From: Thermomicrobiales bacterium
GTDB taxonomy: Bacteria; Chloroflexota; Chloroflexia; Thermomicrobiales; UBA6265
Assembly: GCA_030447145.1 (NCBI GenBank)
Contig: JAUJLY010000055.1
Coordinates: 1-10,973, forward strand
Reading direction: 5' to 3'
Length of the DNA stretch: 10,973 nt
The position numbers were made by a program, and so were the translations under genes. Positions 1-6,572 of the stretch are shown piece after piece. The notes beneath the pieces are model-generated. The model saw only the letters and a program-made list of their open reading frames with translations. It did no database searches and was not told the DNA's origin. Every line of letters starts with the position of its first letter. The stretch's first letter is position 1.

Positions 1-689
1 GCCTGGAGCGGACGCCGGGAGGTCGCGGCGTGCTGCGGGGCGGCATCCCGGGCGTGCCCCCGGCTGAGGGCGTCGTCAGCGGCGGAGGTGTCGTGGGCAC
101 CACGGCCGCCAACATCGCCCTGGGCAGGGGTGCCAATGTCACAGTCATCGACCTCAACGTCGATCGTCTCCGATATCTCGACGATGTCCTCGACGGTCGC
201 ATCAATACCCTGGCGTCATCCCGCAAGAACATCGCCGATGCGGTACAGGCGGCGGATCTCGTTATCGGAAGCGTGCTGATTCCCGGACGCCGCGCACCCA
301 AACTTGTCACCGCTGACATGGTTTTCACGATGAAGCGGGGCAGCGTGACGGTCGATGTCGCCATCGACCAGGGGGGATGCTTTGAAACGTCACGCCCGAC
401 AACGCACAGTGACCCGGCATTCGAAGTGGACGGGGTCGTCCATTATTGCGTCACGAACATGCCAGGAGCGCTGCCCCGAACGGGCACCCAGGGGCTTACG
501 AACGTCACGACCCCCTATGGTATTGCGCTGGCGAACAAGGGATGGGAGCAGGCACTGCGGGATGACCCCGCGCTCGCACTGGGAGCGAATGTGATCAATG
601 GCCATGTCACCTACGCCGGGGTGGCCGATGCCTTCAACCTGCCGCATGTTTTTCTCGAAAATGCAATCACTGGCAAGCCACCTGCGTAA
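1..689 (+). CDS. ald: Alanine dehydrogenase, C-terminal part (5' end cut by window edge)
   Basis: NAD-dependent alanine dehydrogenase interconverts L-alanine and pyruvate + NH3 in the cytoplasm. The reading frame is open from base 3, so the gene enters from outside the window and no start is visible; a GTG at 30 is internal. The translation carries the Rossmann NAD-binding glycine motif (GGGVVG, about bases 81-98), the RAPKLVT segment, the DVAIDQGG segment holding the family's catalytic Asp, SRPTTHSDP and NMPGALPRT, all hallmarks of this family. The substrate-binding N-terminal region with the catalytic Lys and His lies outside the window. About 229 codons are present of a usual length near 370. 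The stop is TAA at 687-689, followed by a strong intrinsic terminator, so this is the last gene of its transcript. The first 80 bases carry some unexpected residues (see findings). Related pyridine nucleotide transhydrogenase alpha is excluded by the C-terminal motifs. Confidence 0.95.
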   Translation, partial: LERTPGGRGVLRGGIPGVPPAEGVVSGGGVVGTTAANIALGRGANVTVIDLNVDRLRYLDDVLDGRINTLASSRKNIADAVQAADLVIGSVLIPGRRAPKLVTADMVFTMKRGSVTVDVAIDQGGCFETSRPTTHSDPAFEVDGVVHYCVTNMPGALPRTGTQGLTNVTTPYGIALANKGWEQALRDDPALALGANVINGHVTYAGVADAFNLPHVFLENAITGKPPA

Positions 690-737
690 GGTAAATCAAG
701 TCAGCGAGCATCGCCCAATCACAGGGACATGTGAACG

Positions 738-774
738 AAGGGCAAGTGTTGTTGACGACAGCGCTTGCCCTTTT
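738..774 (+). terminator. Intrinsic terminator after ald
   Basis: A 15-bp stem (arms 738-752 and 758-772, with two G.T wobbles near the loop) closes a 5-nt TGACG loop at 753-757. The lower stem is AAGGGCAAG paired with CTTGCCCTT, and the right arm runs into TTTT at 771-774. It lies 48 bp after the ald stop and 45 bp before the recombinase start, so it separates the two transcripts. The lower-stem A-run on the other side is only two bases, so it acts mainly in the + direction. Confidence 0.88.
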
Positions 775-819
775 GCCCTGGGGCGTAAGAGCTAAGCCAT
801 GTGAGAGAAGGTTTTAGGG

Positions 820-1695
820 ATGCAGGACCAAATCGAGCATTTTTTATCGTCGCTTCAGTCCGAGCGGCAGTTTTCCGCAAACACCATCACTGCCTACCGC
901 AACGATTTGAATCAGTTCGCGGCCTTTCTGCAGCGACCACCCGAGAGTAGTACAAGCGATCCGCTCACCAATTGGAACGAACTCACACAGGACAGTCTCA
1001 ACGCCTACCTGTTATTCCTTGGCGAGCGATCCTATGCATCCTCCACAGTGGCGCGGAAAACGGCCGCCATCAAGTCATTTTGCGCCTGGCTCAATACCAG
1101 GGGAATCGTCAATGGAGGCATCGGCGAGCATATCACTGCCCCACGGGTAGATAAATACGTGCCCAGGGCAATAAACCCTGAAGATGTGGACCGGCTCCTT
1201 GCGGCGCCCTCGCGATTGTCAGGGGCAAAGCCGGAAGCGATGCGCGACCGGGCGATGATGGAAGTGCTGTACGCCACCGGGATGCGTGTCAGTGAGCTCG
1301 TGTCGCTGAATGTCGATGACGTGAACCTGGAGACGGGAACCGTGCTCTGTCCCGGTAAGGCAGGGAGGACGCGCCGGCTGCACCTTTCGCCGCGGGCGCT
1401 TGAGGCGCTGTGTCGATACCTGACCGAAGGCCGGCGGATCCTCACGGATCAGAACCAGAATTCCCTCTTTGTCAATCATCGTGGTGGACGGCTTACCCGG
1501 CAAGGCTTCTGGCTCATTCTCAAGGCCCACGCCGAGAAGGCCGGAATCAAGCAGATGACGCCGCACACGTTGCGGCATTCGTTCGCAATCCACGCCCTGC
1601 GCCGTGGCGCCGACATCCGGGATGTGCAGAGACAGTTGGGGCACGTTAGCCTCTCAACCACGCAGATCTACCGGGACCTTGCCAAGCGGGTCTGA
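820..1695 (+). CDS. XerC/XerD-type tyrosine recombinase
   Basis: Site-specific recombinase that cuts and rejoins DNA through a 3'-phosphotyrosine. XerC/XerD relatives resolve chromosome dimers at dif during division. The 291-residue length matches the Xer size. Residues 1-105 form the SAM-like N-terminal core-binding domain (AYRNDLNQFAAFL near 25-37). Residues about 115-291 form the catalytic domain, with all expected residues visible: R156 (ATGMRVSEL), the beta-hairpin K180, H249 and R252 (HTLRHSF), H275 (LGH) and nucleophile Y284 (TQIYRD). Only seven residues follow the Tyr, a shorter tail than in typical XerC/D. ATG 820 is supported by AGAGAAGG at 804-811, 8 nt upstream. The gene sits alone between a terminator and glyS; no phage or transposon genes and no obvious dif site lie nearby. 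XerC, XerD and single-Xer (XerA/XerH-like) cannot be told apart here, so no symbol is given. Confidence 0.9.
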   Translation: MQDQIEHFLSSLQSERQFSANTITAYRNDLNQFAAFLQRPPESSTSDPLTNWNELTQDSLNAYLLFLGERSYASSTVARKTAAIKSFCAWLNTRGIVNGGIGEHITAPRVDKYVPRAINPEDVDRLLAAPSRLSGAKPEAMRDRAMMEVLYATGMRVSELVSLNVDDVNLETGTVLCPGKAGRTRRLHLSPRALEALCRYLTEGRRILTDQNQNSLFVNHRGGRLTRQGFWLILKAHAEKAGIKQMTPHTLRHSFAIHALRRGADIRDVQRQLGHVSLSTTQIYRDLAKRV

Positions 1696-1751
1696 TCGCT
1701 CCGGCGGTCGGGAGGCGCACCTGACATCCGCATAAGTGCTGCCCGACATCC

Positions 1752-1757
1752 TATAGT
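1752..1757 (+). promoter_or_regulatory. Possible -10 element for glyS
   Basis: TATAGT resembles a sigma-70 -10 hexamer (TATAAT) and lies 77 bp before the chosen glyS start. No good -35 hexamer is found 16-18 bp upstream; CTGACA at 1721-1726 is 25 bp away, too far. It is preceded directly by the second copy of the direct repeat GACATCC (1723-1729 and 1745-1751). Weak call from sequence resemblance alone. Confidence 0.25.
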
Positions 1758-1777
1758 GATAGCGAGAACTACGCTGA

Positions 1778-1801
1778 CCGGTGGTATGAAAGTGCCACCG
1801 G
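1778..1801 (+). promoter_or_regulatory. Hairpin in glyS leader
   Basis: CCGGTGGTA (1778-1786) pairs with TGCCACCGG (1793-1801) around a 6-nt TGAAAG loop, giving a 9-bp stem with one wobble. It ends 27 nt before the chosen start ATG (1829) and 10 nt before the AAGGA Shine-Dalgarno at 1812. No T-run follows, so it is not an intrinsic terminator. It could affect translation or transcript stability of glyS; the pairing is seen directly and the role is inference. Confidence 0.45.
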
Positions 1802-1828
1802 CTCACTATGCAAGGAAGCAGCACGTAC

Positions 1829-3250
1829 ATGAGTGAACAGCCAGAGAATCGTCGCACCGTCACCATGGAGAAGATCGTCGCCCTGAGCAAACGGCGCGGC
1901 TTTGTTTTCCCGGGGTCCGATATTTATGGCGGTCTTGCGAACACCTGGGATTTTGGTCCACTTGGTGTCGAGCTGCGAAACAATATCAAGCAACTCTGGT
2001 GGCAGACATTGGTGCAGCGCCGCCGCGACATGGTTGGTCTCGACGCCGGGATCCTGATGCACCCGCACGTGTGGGAGGCTTCCGAGCATGTCGTGAATTT
2101 CAATGACCCCCTTGTTGATTGCAAGACGTGTAAGGCGCGGTTCCGGGCTGACACGCTGCTCGAGGACAAGTTGGGCATGGAGGATGCGGCCACCAGGACC
2201 CCGGAAGAGATGTCGGCGATCATCAAGGATGCGAATCTCGCCTGCCCGAACTGCGGTAACAGGACACTGACCGACGCCCGGCAGTTCAACATGATGTTCA
2301 GCACGACGATTGGTCCCGTGAGTGAGACCAGCACGAAGGTCTACCTGAGGCCAGAAACGGCCCAGGGCATGTTCGTGCAGTACAAAAACATCCTGGCGAC
2401 ATCCAGACAAAAGGTGCCGTTCGGAGTAGGGCAGATCGGCAAGGCGTTCCGCAACGAGATCACACCGGGCAACTTTGTCTTCCGGGTGCTTGAGTTCGAG
2501 CAGATGGAGATAGAGTATTTCGTGACGCCGGAAGACGCGCCGGCTCAATTCGAGAGCTGGCTGGCGTCAATGCAGGAATGGGTCGATCTGATTGGGCTGA
2601 AGCCCGAGCACGTCCGCGTACGGGAGCACGCCGCCGAGGAGCTTTCGCACTACTCCGACCGTACGGTCGACTACGAATACCTCTTTCCTGGTTCGATGGG
2701 CTGGAAGGAGCTCTATGGGCTCGCGAATCGCACTGATTTCGATCTGCGTCAGCATCAGGAGCACTCCGGCGTTGACCTGTCCTACTTCGACCAGGCGGCC
2801 AATGCACGGTACTTGCCATACGTCATCGAACCGACGTTTGGGGTTGACCGGACGTTCCTGACCGTGCTTCTGGATGCGTACGACGAGGAAGAGACAACGG
2901 ACGTGAATGGCAAGCCCGAGACCCGGGTCGTCCTCCGCATCTCGCCGCGTCTGGCACCATTCAAGGCAGCTGTCCTGCCGCTCGCGAAAAAGCCGGAGCT
3001 CACCGCCGTGGCGCGCGATCTTTTTGATCAGCTGCAAGATGCGACCGGTGTCTTGATCGACTACGACGAAACCTCCAACATTGGAAAGCGCTATCGCCGG
3101 CAGGATGAAATCGGCACCCCATTTTGCTTCACGGTTGATTTCGATTCGCTCGCGGACGGCGCTGTTACCGTCCGCGATCGGGACAGTATGAGCCAGGAGC
3201 GCATCGCCATCTCCGAAGCAAGCGTATATTTGGCAGGGCGGATTCAATAG
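1829..3250 (+). CDS. glyS: Glycyl-tRNA synthetase, alpha2 (single-chain) type
   Basis: Charges tRNA-Gly with glycine in the cytoplasm. At 473 residues it is the dimeric class II form found in eukaryotes, archaea, actinobacteria and many Gram-positives, not the alpha/beta tetramer of E. coli. Residues 22-48 (RRGFVFPGSDIYGGLANTWDFGPLG) hold the conserved N-terminal glycine-site region. Two Cys pairs, C98/C101 and C139/C142, suggest a zinc-binding insert. FRNEITPGNFVFR at 207-219 is class II motif 2, and EPTFGVDRTFLTVL (334-347) is motif 3 with its Arg at 341. From about 373 (PRLAPFKAAVLPL) runs the anticodon-binding domain. The frame stays open up to ATG 1808, but no Shine-Dalgarno precedes that codon. 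ATG 1829 has AAGGA at 1812-1816, 12 nt upstream, and gives the family-like N-terminus MSEQPENRRT; ATG 1865 is a weaker alternative. The last codon before the TAG stop is CAA. The name glyQS is also used for this type. Confidence 0.95.
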   Translation: MSEQPENRRTVTMEKIVALSKRRGFVFPGSDIYGGLANTWDFGPLGVELRNNIKQLWWQTLVQRRRDMVGLDAGILMHPHVWEASEHVVNFNDPLVDCKTCKARFRADTLLEDKLGMEDAATRTPEEMSAIIKDANLACPNCGNRTLTDARQFNMMFSTTIGPVSETSTKVYLRPETAQGMFVQYKNILATSRQKVPFGVGQIGKAFRNEITPGNFVFRVLEFEQMEIEYFVTPEDAPAQFESWLASMQEWVDLIGLKPEHVRVREHAAEELSHYSDRTVDYEYLFPGSMGWKELYGLANRTDFDLRQHQEHSGVDLSYFDQAANARYLPYVIEPTFGVDRTFLTVLLDAYDEEETTDVNGKPETRVVLRISPRLAPFKAAVLPLAKKPELTAVARDLFDQLQDATGVLIDYDETSNIGKRYRRQDEIGTPFCFTVDFDSLADGAVTVRDRDSMSQERIAISEASVYLAGRIQ

Positions 3251-3260
3251 GCGAGTATGC

Positions 3261-3327
3261 GAACGCGCTTGTGTCCATGACAGAATGCCGCCAGTTTCGT
3301 TGCGCGTTCAGGTAAAGAAGCACCTGA
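3261..3327. repeat. Two inverted repeats between glyS and the DUF3105 gene
   Basis: The 119-bp gap holds two short inverted repeats. GAACGCGC (3261-3268) and GCGCGTTC (3302-3309) are exact 8-bp arms 33 bp apart. TCAGGT (3308-3313) and ACCTGA (3322-3327) form a 6-bp stem with an 8-nt loop. The two share bases 3308-3309, so they could form alternative structures. Neither is followed by a strong T-run, so a terminator role for glyS is possible but weak. Confidence 0.35.
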
Positions 3328-3369
3328 TCGTTTGAACTGATTGATGTTGCCGCAAGGATTAGCCAGCAC

Positions 3370-4287
3370 ATGAGCAAGCAACCAAGACGGAAGAGACAGT
3401 CGCAGCCGGGCGCCCGGAAGCCATCGAGACAGACACAGTCGGTCAGGGCGACACCACGGCAGAGAGCCGCTGCCCCCGCACCCGGTCGGACCGAGGGAGC
3501 CTCCCAGGCTTCTGACGCCTCTGCCAGGCGCGAGGCACGGCGACTCCAGCGCCAGCAGCAGGATCAGCGGACGAAGATGCTGCGCATTGGCGGCGCCATT
3601 GCCGCTCTTGTGATTCTCGGCGCGGTGGCATGGGGAGCGTACCGGTGGTGGATGGGCCCCGATGTCTCAGGGGACGTCACGACGTATTTCGGTAAGGACC
3701 TCGCGGCGGCGGTTCACCCAGAGAATGACACTGTCATTCTCTACGAGCAGGTGCCCCCTGTTGGAGGACCGCACAACGCGCTCTGGCAGACGTGTGGTTT
3801 TTACTCCGAGCCAATTTACAACTGGCATGGAGTCCATTCCATGGAGCACGGAGCAGTGTGGCTAACCTACAATCCGTCGCTGCCCGAGGATGACATCGAG
3901 ACGCTCGCGAACAAGGCGGATCAGGGGTATGTCCTCGTGAGCCCGTATCCCGGTCTGGATGCGCCCGTCGTTGGCTCGGTCTGGGGCAAGCAGATCGAGT
4001 TCACCGGTGCAGACGACGAGCGCATCGACGCGTTCATCAGGCAGTACCGGCTCAATCCCGATAACACTCCTGAGCCCGGGGCGACATGTTCCGGTGGTGC
4101 CACCCTGACTAGTGACCAGGAGCCTCAACAGGAGCCGTACCAGCAAGTCAACCCTGAGGCGACTCCCATTGGCGGTTTGACATCGATCGACGCGACGGCA
4201 ACCGCAGCGGCGGAGCAGAGCCCTGTTGCGACGCCGTCGGCGACTCCAGCAGGTCGGAGCGAGGAAGACGCAACGCCTGCAACCTGA
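3370..4287 (+). CDS. DUF3105 membrane-anchored protein
   Basis: Member of the uncharacterised DUF3105 family; biochemical role unknown. Residues 1-70 are an unusually basic, Arg/Gln/Ala-rich, probably disordered cytoplasmic tail. Residues 71-91 form one membrane segment, and the strong positive charge before it predicts the rest lies outside the membrane. The DUF3105 core, about 98-243, shows PPVGGPHNALWQTCG (129-143), HGVHSMEHGAVW (153-164) and YVLVSPYPGLDAPVV (187-201). Conserved H135, C142, H156 and H160 could bind a metal; C142 and C240 could form a disulfide. From about 245 to 305 is a low-complexity Thr/Pro/Ala/Glu tail. The start ATG 3370 has AAGGA at 3354-3358, 11 nt upstream. The DUF305 gene follows after 26 bp, so the two are probably one operon. 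The family assignment is firm; the metal role is inference. Confidence 0.88.
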   Translation: MSKQPRRKRQSQPGARKPSRQTQSVRATPRQRAAAPAPGRTEGASQASDASARREARRLQRQQQDQRTKMLRIGGAIAALVILGAVAWGAYRWWMGPDVSGDVTTYFGKDLAAAVHPENDTVILYEQVPPVGGPHNALWQTCGFYSEPIYNWHGVHSMEHGAVWLTYNPSLPEDDIETLANKADQGYVLVSPYPGLDAPVVGSVWGKQIEFTGADDERIDAFIRQYRLNPDNTPEPGATCSGGATLTSDQEPQQEPYQQVNPEATPIGGLTSIDATATAAAEQSPVATPSATPAGRSEEDATPAT

Positions 4288-4301
4288 GGATCGCGGGTAG
4301 T

Positions 4302-4307
4302 GGAGGA
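4302..4307 (+). promoter_or_regulatory. Strong Shine-Dalgarno fixing the DUF305 GTG start
   Basis: GGAGGA lies 6 nt before GTG 4314, inside the 26-bp gap after the DUF3105 stop. No ATG in the same frame is as well placed, so this site decides the start and suggests efficient, independent initiation within the two-gene unit. Confidence 0.8.
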
Positions 4308-4313
4308 TCTATC

Positions 4314-4988
4314 GTGACTACCTTGTCTGCCGGGCAAAGAAACGAACCGGTGTCCGGCAGTGCCATCGAGCGGAGCTGGAAATGGCTTGCAGCCCTTCTG
4401 GTGCTCGTCCTGGCGGGGGCGCTTGTGCTCCTTCTGATGAACACGCGTGCTCCCGATGGCGATTCACCAGAAGCGGGGATGCTGCGCGATATGCTGCCGC
4501 ATCATACCCAAGCCGTCGAGATGGCGCTCATCATTCGCGATCGCACGGAGGATCAACAACTCCGCGCGCTCGCCACAGATATCCTCCTCTCCCAGCAGAA
4601 TCAGATCGGGATGATGGAGGGGTGGCTCGATCTATGGGACGTCTCTTCCAACCTCCAGGGGTCGATGATGGCGTGGATGGATCACCCTGTTGAGGAGGGG
4701 GAGGTGATGCCGGGCATGGCAGTCTCCGAGCAGGTGGAGTCGTTGCGGACGGCACCGGTGGACGAAGCCGAGGTTGGCTTTCTTCAACTCATGATTCGTC
4801 ACCATCAAGGTGCTGTACACATGGCGGATGCCTACCTTGAGCGAGGCGACCAGGAAGAGGTGAGCCAGTTTGCCCGTAACATCATCGCGGTGCAGGATCG
4901 AGAGATCGAGACGATGAACGCCATGCTTGAGCAGCGAGGCGCAGATCCTGTCACTGACGGTCTCGATATGGGCGATCACCAGCACTGA
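4314..4988 (+). CDS. DUF305 family membrane-anchored His/Met-rich protein
   Basis: DUF305 proteins are ferritin-like four-helix bundles; the Synechocystis member CopM binds copper in the periplasm. This 224-residue protein has a short cytoplasmic N-terminus, one membrane segment at 23-42 (signal-anchor, no lipobox seen) and an external domain at 52-210. Two similar halves are visible: DMLPHHTQAVEMA (59-71) followed by the QQNQIGMMEGWL helix, and LMIRHHQGAVHMADAYL (159-175) followed by the QDREIETMNAML helix. Candidate ligands are H63/H64/M70, H163/H164/H169/M170, a Met-rich linker (MMAWM, VMPGM) and the C-terminal MGDHQH. It starts with GTG and has a strong GGAGGA site. It is the second gene after DUF3105, and such pairs recur in actinobacteria and Chloroflexi. 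Its last 38 bases overlap the 3' end of the opposing PaiB-like gene. The family is clear; copper as the ligand is inference. Confidence 0.9.
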   Translation: MTTLSAGQRNEPVSGSAIERSWKWLAALLVLVLAGALVLLLMNTRAPDGDSPEAGMLRDMLPHHTQAVEMALIIRDRTEDQQLRALATDILLSQQNQIGMMEGWLDLWDVSSNLQGSMMAWMDHPVEEGEVMPGMAVSEQVESLRTAPVDEAEVGFLQLMIRHHQGAVHMADAYLERGDQEEVSQFARNIIAVQDREIETMNAMLEQRGADPVTDGLDMGDHQH

Positions 4989-5619
4989 TGCGCTCCATCT
5001 CGTCAGCCATCGCGAGGTCGCCGGCATCCCCGGTGGCGCTAAGACCTGCAATAGCGCCTTGGCGATCAGCGGGGGTCCGGTTCTGGCTGGCTTTCGTCTT
5101 GCCTACCATGCGCGTCACCGGGATCTCTATCCCAACGATGTTCCCCAACATGCCGCGGAGGTATTCTGCCGGGGCATCCGCCATCTTCCAGGGGCGCTCC
5201 GAGGTGATCTCTTCCATCTTCCGCGTTAACTTGCCGACCGCCCCACGCAGCCACTTCTCGTCCTCGTGGACGATAACAGGGCCATAGGCGTGAACTACGG
5301 CGTAGTTCCACGTCGGGACGACCTCATGCGTCTCCTGTTTCGAGGGATACCAGTTCGGTGAGATATAAGCGTCGGATGCCTGAAAGACTGCAAGCGCTTC
5401 ACCGAGGTGGTGGCCTTCTCCCCAAACCATGTTGTTGCAGGCAACATGACCTATGAGTGTGCCGAACAGGCCGTGCCGGGGTTCCAAAATGAGCGGGATG
5501 TGGTTCGCGGAGATTCCCTCCGGTCCCTGGGTTACAAGTGTGGCTAGGGGGAACCGACCGACCAGGTCACGCATTGCGCGAGGATCCGATGCGTCAAAGT
5601 GCTCCGGGAGGTAGATCAT
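4951..5619 (-). CDS. PaiB-type FMN-binding protein (putative transcriptional regulator)
   Basis: Belongs to the PaiB family, annotated as FMN-binding negative transcriptional regulators after Bacillus subtilis PaiB; the fold is an FMN-binding split barrel. Family motifs are in order: MIYLPEHF at the N-terminus, ANHIPL (38-43), GHVA (57-60), DAYISPNWYPSK (83-94), VPTWNYAVVHAYG (101-113), IVGIEI (161-166) and SQNR (178-181). At 222 residues it is slightly longer than usual because of a charged C-terminal tail after about 190. The longer start ATG 5634 overlaps the mutY stop as ATGA but has no Shine-Dalgarno. ATG 5619 has AGGAG (5627-5631) with 7-nt spacing and gives the usual family N-terminus, so I chose it. 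Either way it is translated with mutY. No helix-turn-helix is seen, so a direct DNA-binding role is doubtful; a flavin-dependent enzyme is an alternative. Confidence 0.9.
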   Translation of the reverse strand: MIYLPEHFDASDPRAMRDLVGRFPLATLVTQGPEGISANHIPLILEPRHGLFGTLIGHVACNNMVWGEGHHLGEALAVFQASDAYISPNWYPSKQETHEVVPTWNYAVVHAYGPVIVHEDEKWLRGAVGKLTRKMEEITSERPWKMADAPAEYLRGMLGNIVGIEIPVTRMVGKTKASQNRTPADRQGAIAGLSATGDAGDLAMADEMERISAGDRPYRDRQ

Positions 5620-5630
5620 CGGGGCGCTCC

Positions 5631-6572
5631 TCATGGCAGGCGAACACGGGTCTGAGACACATCATACGACGCCTCCTCCTCAGCAATCGCAGCGAGACCG
5701 TCCCGCTCCAGTCCCTGGATGATCTCCAGCAACCAAGGAACATCCGATTCTCCAAACCCAGGGCGGAGCAGGGGGCCGAGATCGGAAAGGGGGATACCGC
5801 CGGCTTCGTGCAGGCGTAAGGCGTCGACAATGCGCCCCCGGAAATATCGGTTGGTCTGCTCGAAAGGGACCTGCTTGGGGCTCCGCGCAACCTTCGTATT
5901 TCCCGCGATGGCTGTCTGGATCTCCGGATAGGCGTTGCATTCTGACTGCAGGGGGCAGACGATGCAGAGAGGCTTGCGGGCGGTGCACTGGAGGGCCCCG
6001 AACTCAATCAGGCCCTGATTCCAGTTCCAGCCGTTGTCGGGAGGCAGGACCTCCGCCGCAAGGGCTGTGATCTGCTTATCGGTGGCAACTGGCGTTGGGA
6101 CATCGACCCCGATGAAGAGCCGGTGCAGTACCCGGCGCATGTTGGTATCGATAAACGGCACATCCTGCTCGAACGCGAAGCAGGCAATGGCTCCGGCCGT
6201 GTAGGGACCGATGCCGGGAAGCTTCAGGAGTTCCTGGATAGTCGCTGGGTATTCACCACCGCGCTCAACGACGGCCTGTGCGGTGCGCTGCATGTTGACG
6301 GCACGGCGGTTGTACCCAAGACCGGCCCAGAGGCGAATCACTTCAGCTGTCGGTGCCACTGCAAGGTCCTGCACCCCCGGAAAGACTTCAAACCAGCGAT
6401 GGTAGTAGGTGATGACGCGGTCAACTTGAGTCTGCTGAAGCATGATCTCGGAGACCATGATCCGGTACGGATCGCGGGTATGTCGCCATGGGAGGTCACG
6501 GCGGTTCGCATGCCACCAGGCAAGAAGCCCTGCCCGGACCGCATCGATTTTTGCAGGCGAGATGTCGTCCAT
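5631..6572 (-). CDS. mutY: A/G-specific adenine DNA glycosylase, short C-terminal form
   Basis: Removes adenine mispaired with 8-oxoguanine in DNA, protecting against G:C to T:A mutation. The 313 residues show WR-(x)n-SEIMLQQTQV with catalytic E42, the helix-hairpin-helix LLKLPGIGPYTAGAIA (115-130), catalytic D142 in FIDTNMRRVL, and a [4Fe-4S] cluster motif C196-x6-C203-x2-C206-x5-C212. The GPYTAGA segment is MutY-like, which argues against endonuclease III. After the cluster only about 100 residues remain; they read as a small winged-helix-like tail (NRYFRGRIVDALR, then LLEIIQGLERDGL, ending RVRLP) like that of short actinobacterial MutY proteins, and the NUDIX-type 8-oxoG reader with its FSH loop is not visible. 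ATG 6572 has only a weak GGAA upstream. The stop TGA overlaps a possible downstream ATG and lies 11 bp from the chosen PaiB-like start, so the two are coupled. Confidence 0.93.
   Translation of the reverse strand: MDDISPAKIDAVRAGLLAWWHANRRDLPWRHTRDPYRIMVSEIMLQQTQVDRVITYYHRWFEVFPGVQDLAVAPTAEVIRLWAGLGYNRRAVNMQRTAQAVVERGGEYPATIQELLKLPGIGPYTAGAIACFAFEQDVPFIDTNMRRVLHRLFIGVDVPTPVATDKQITALAAEVLPPDNGWNWNQGLIEFGALQCTARKPLCIVCPLQSECNAYPEIQTAIAGNTKVARSPKQVPFEQTNRYFRGRIVDALRLHEAGGIPLSDLGPLLRPGFGESDVPWLLEIIQGLERDGLAAIAEEEASYDVSQTRVRLP

Noticed and set aside
820..1695. Integrase of a prophage or integrative element
   Set aside because: The length and N-terminal domain are Xer-like; there are no phage, excisionase or transfer genes, no tRNA and no flanking att repeats in the window.
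1696..1828. Full T-box riboswitch before glyS
   Set aside because: The gap is too short for a standard T-box, there is no terminator, and the TGGT sequence does not match the usual tRNA-Gly end. Only the hairpin is reported.
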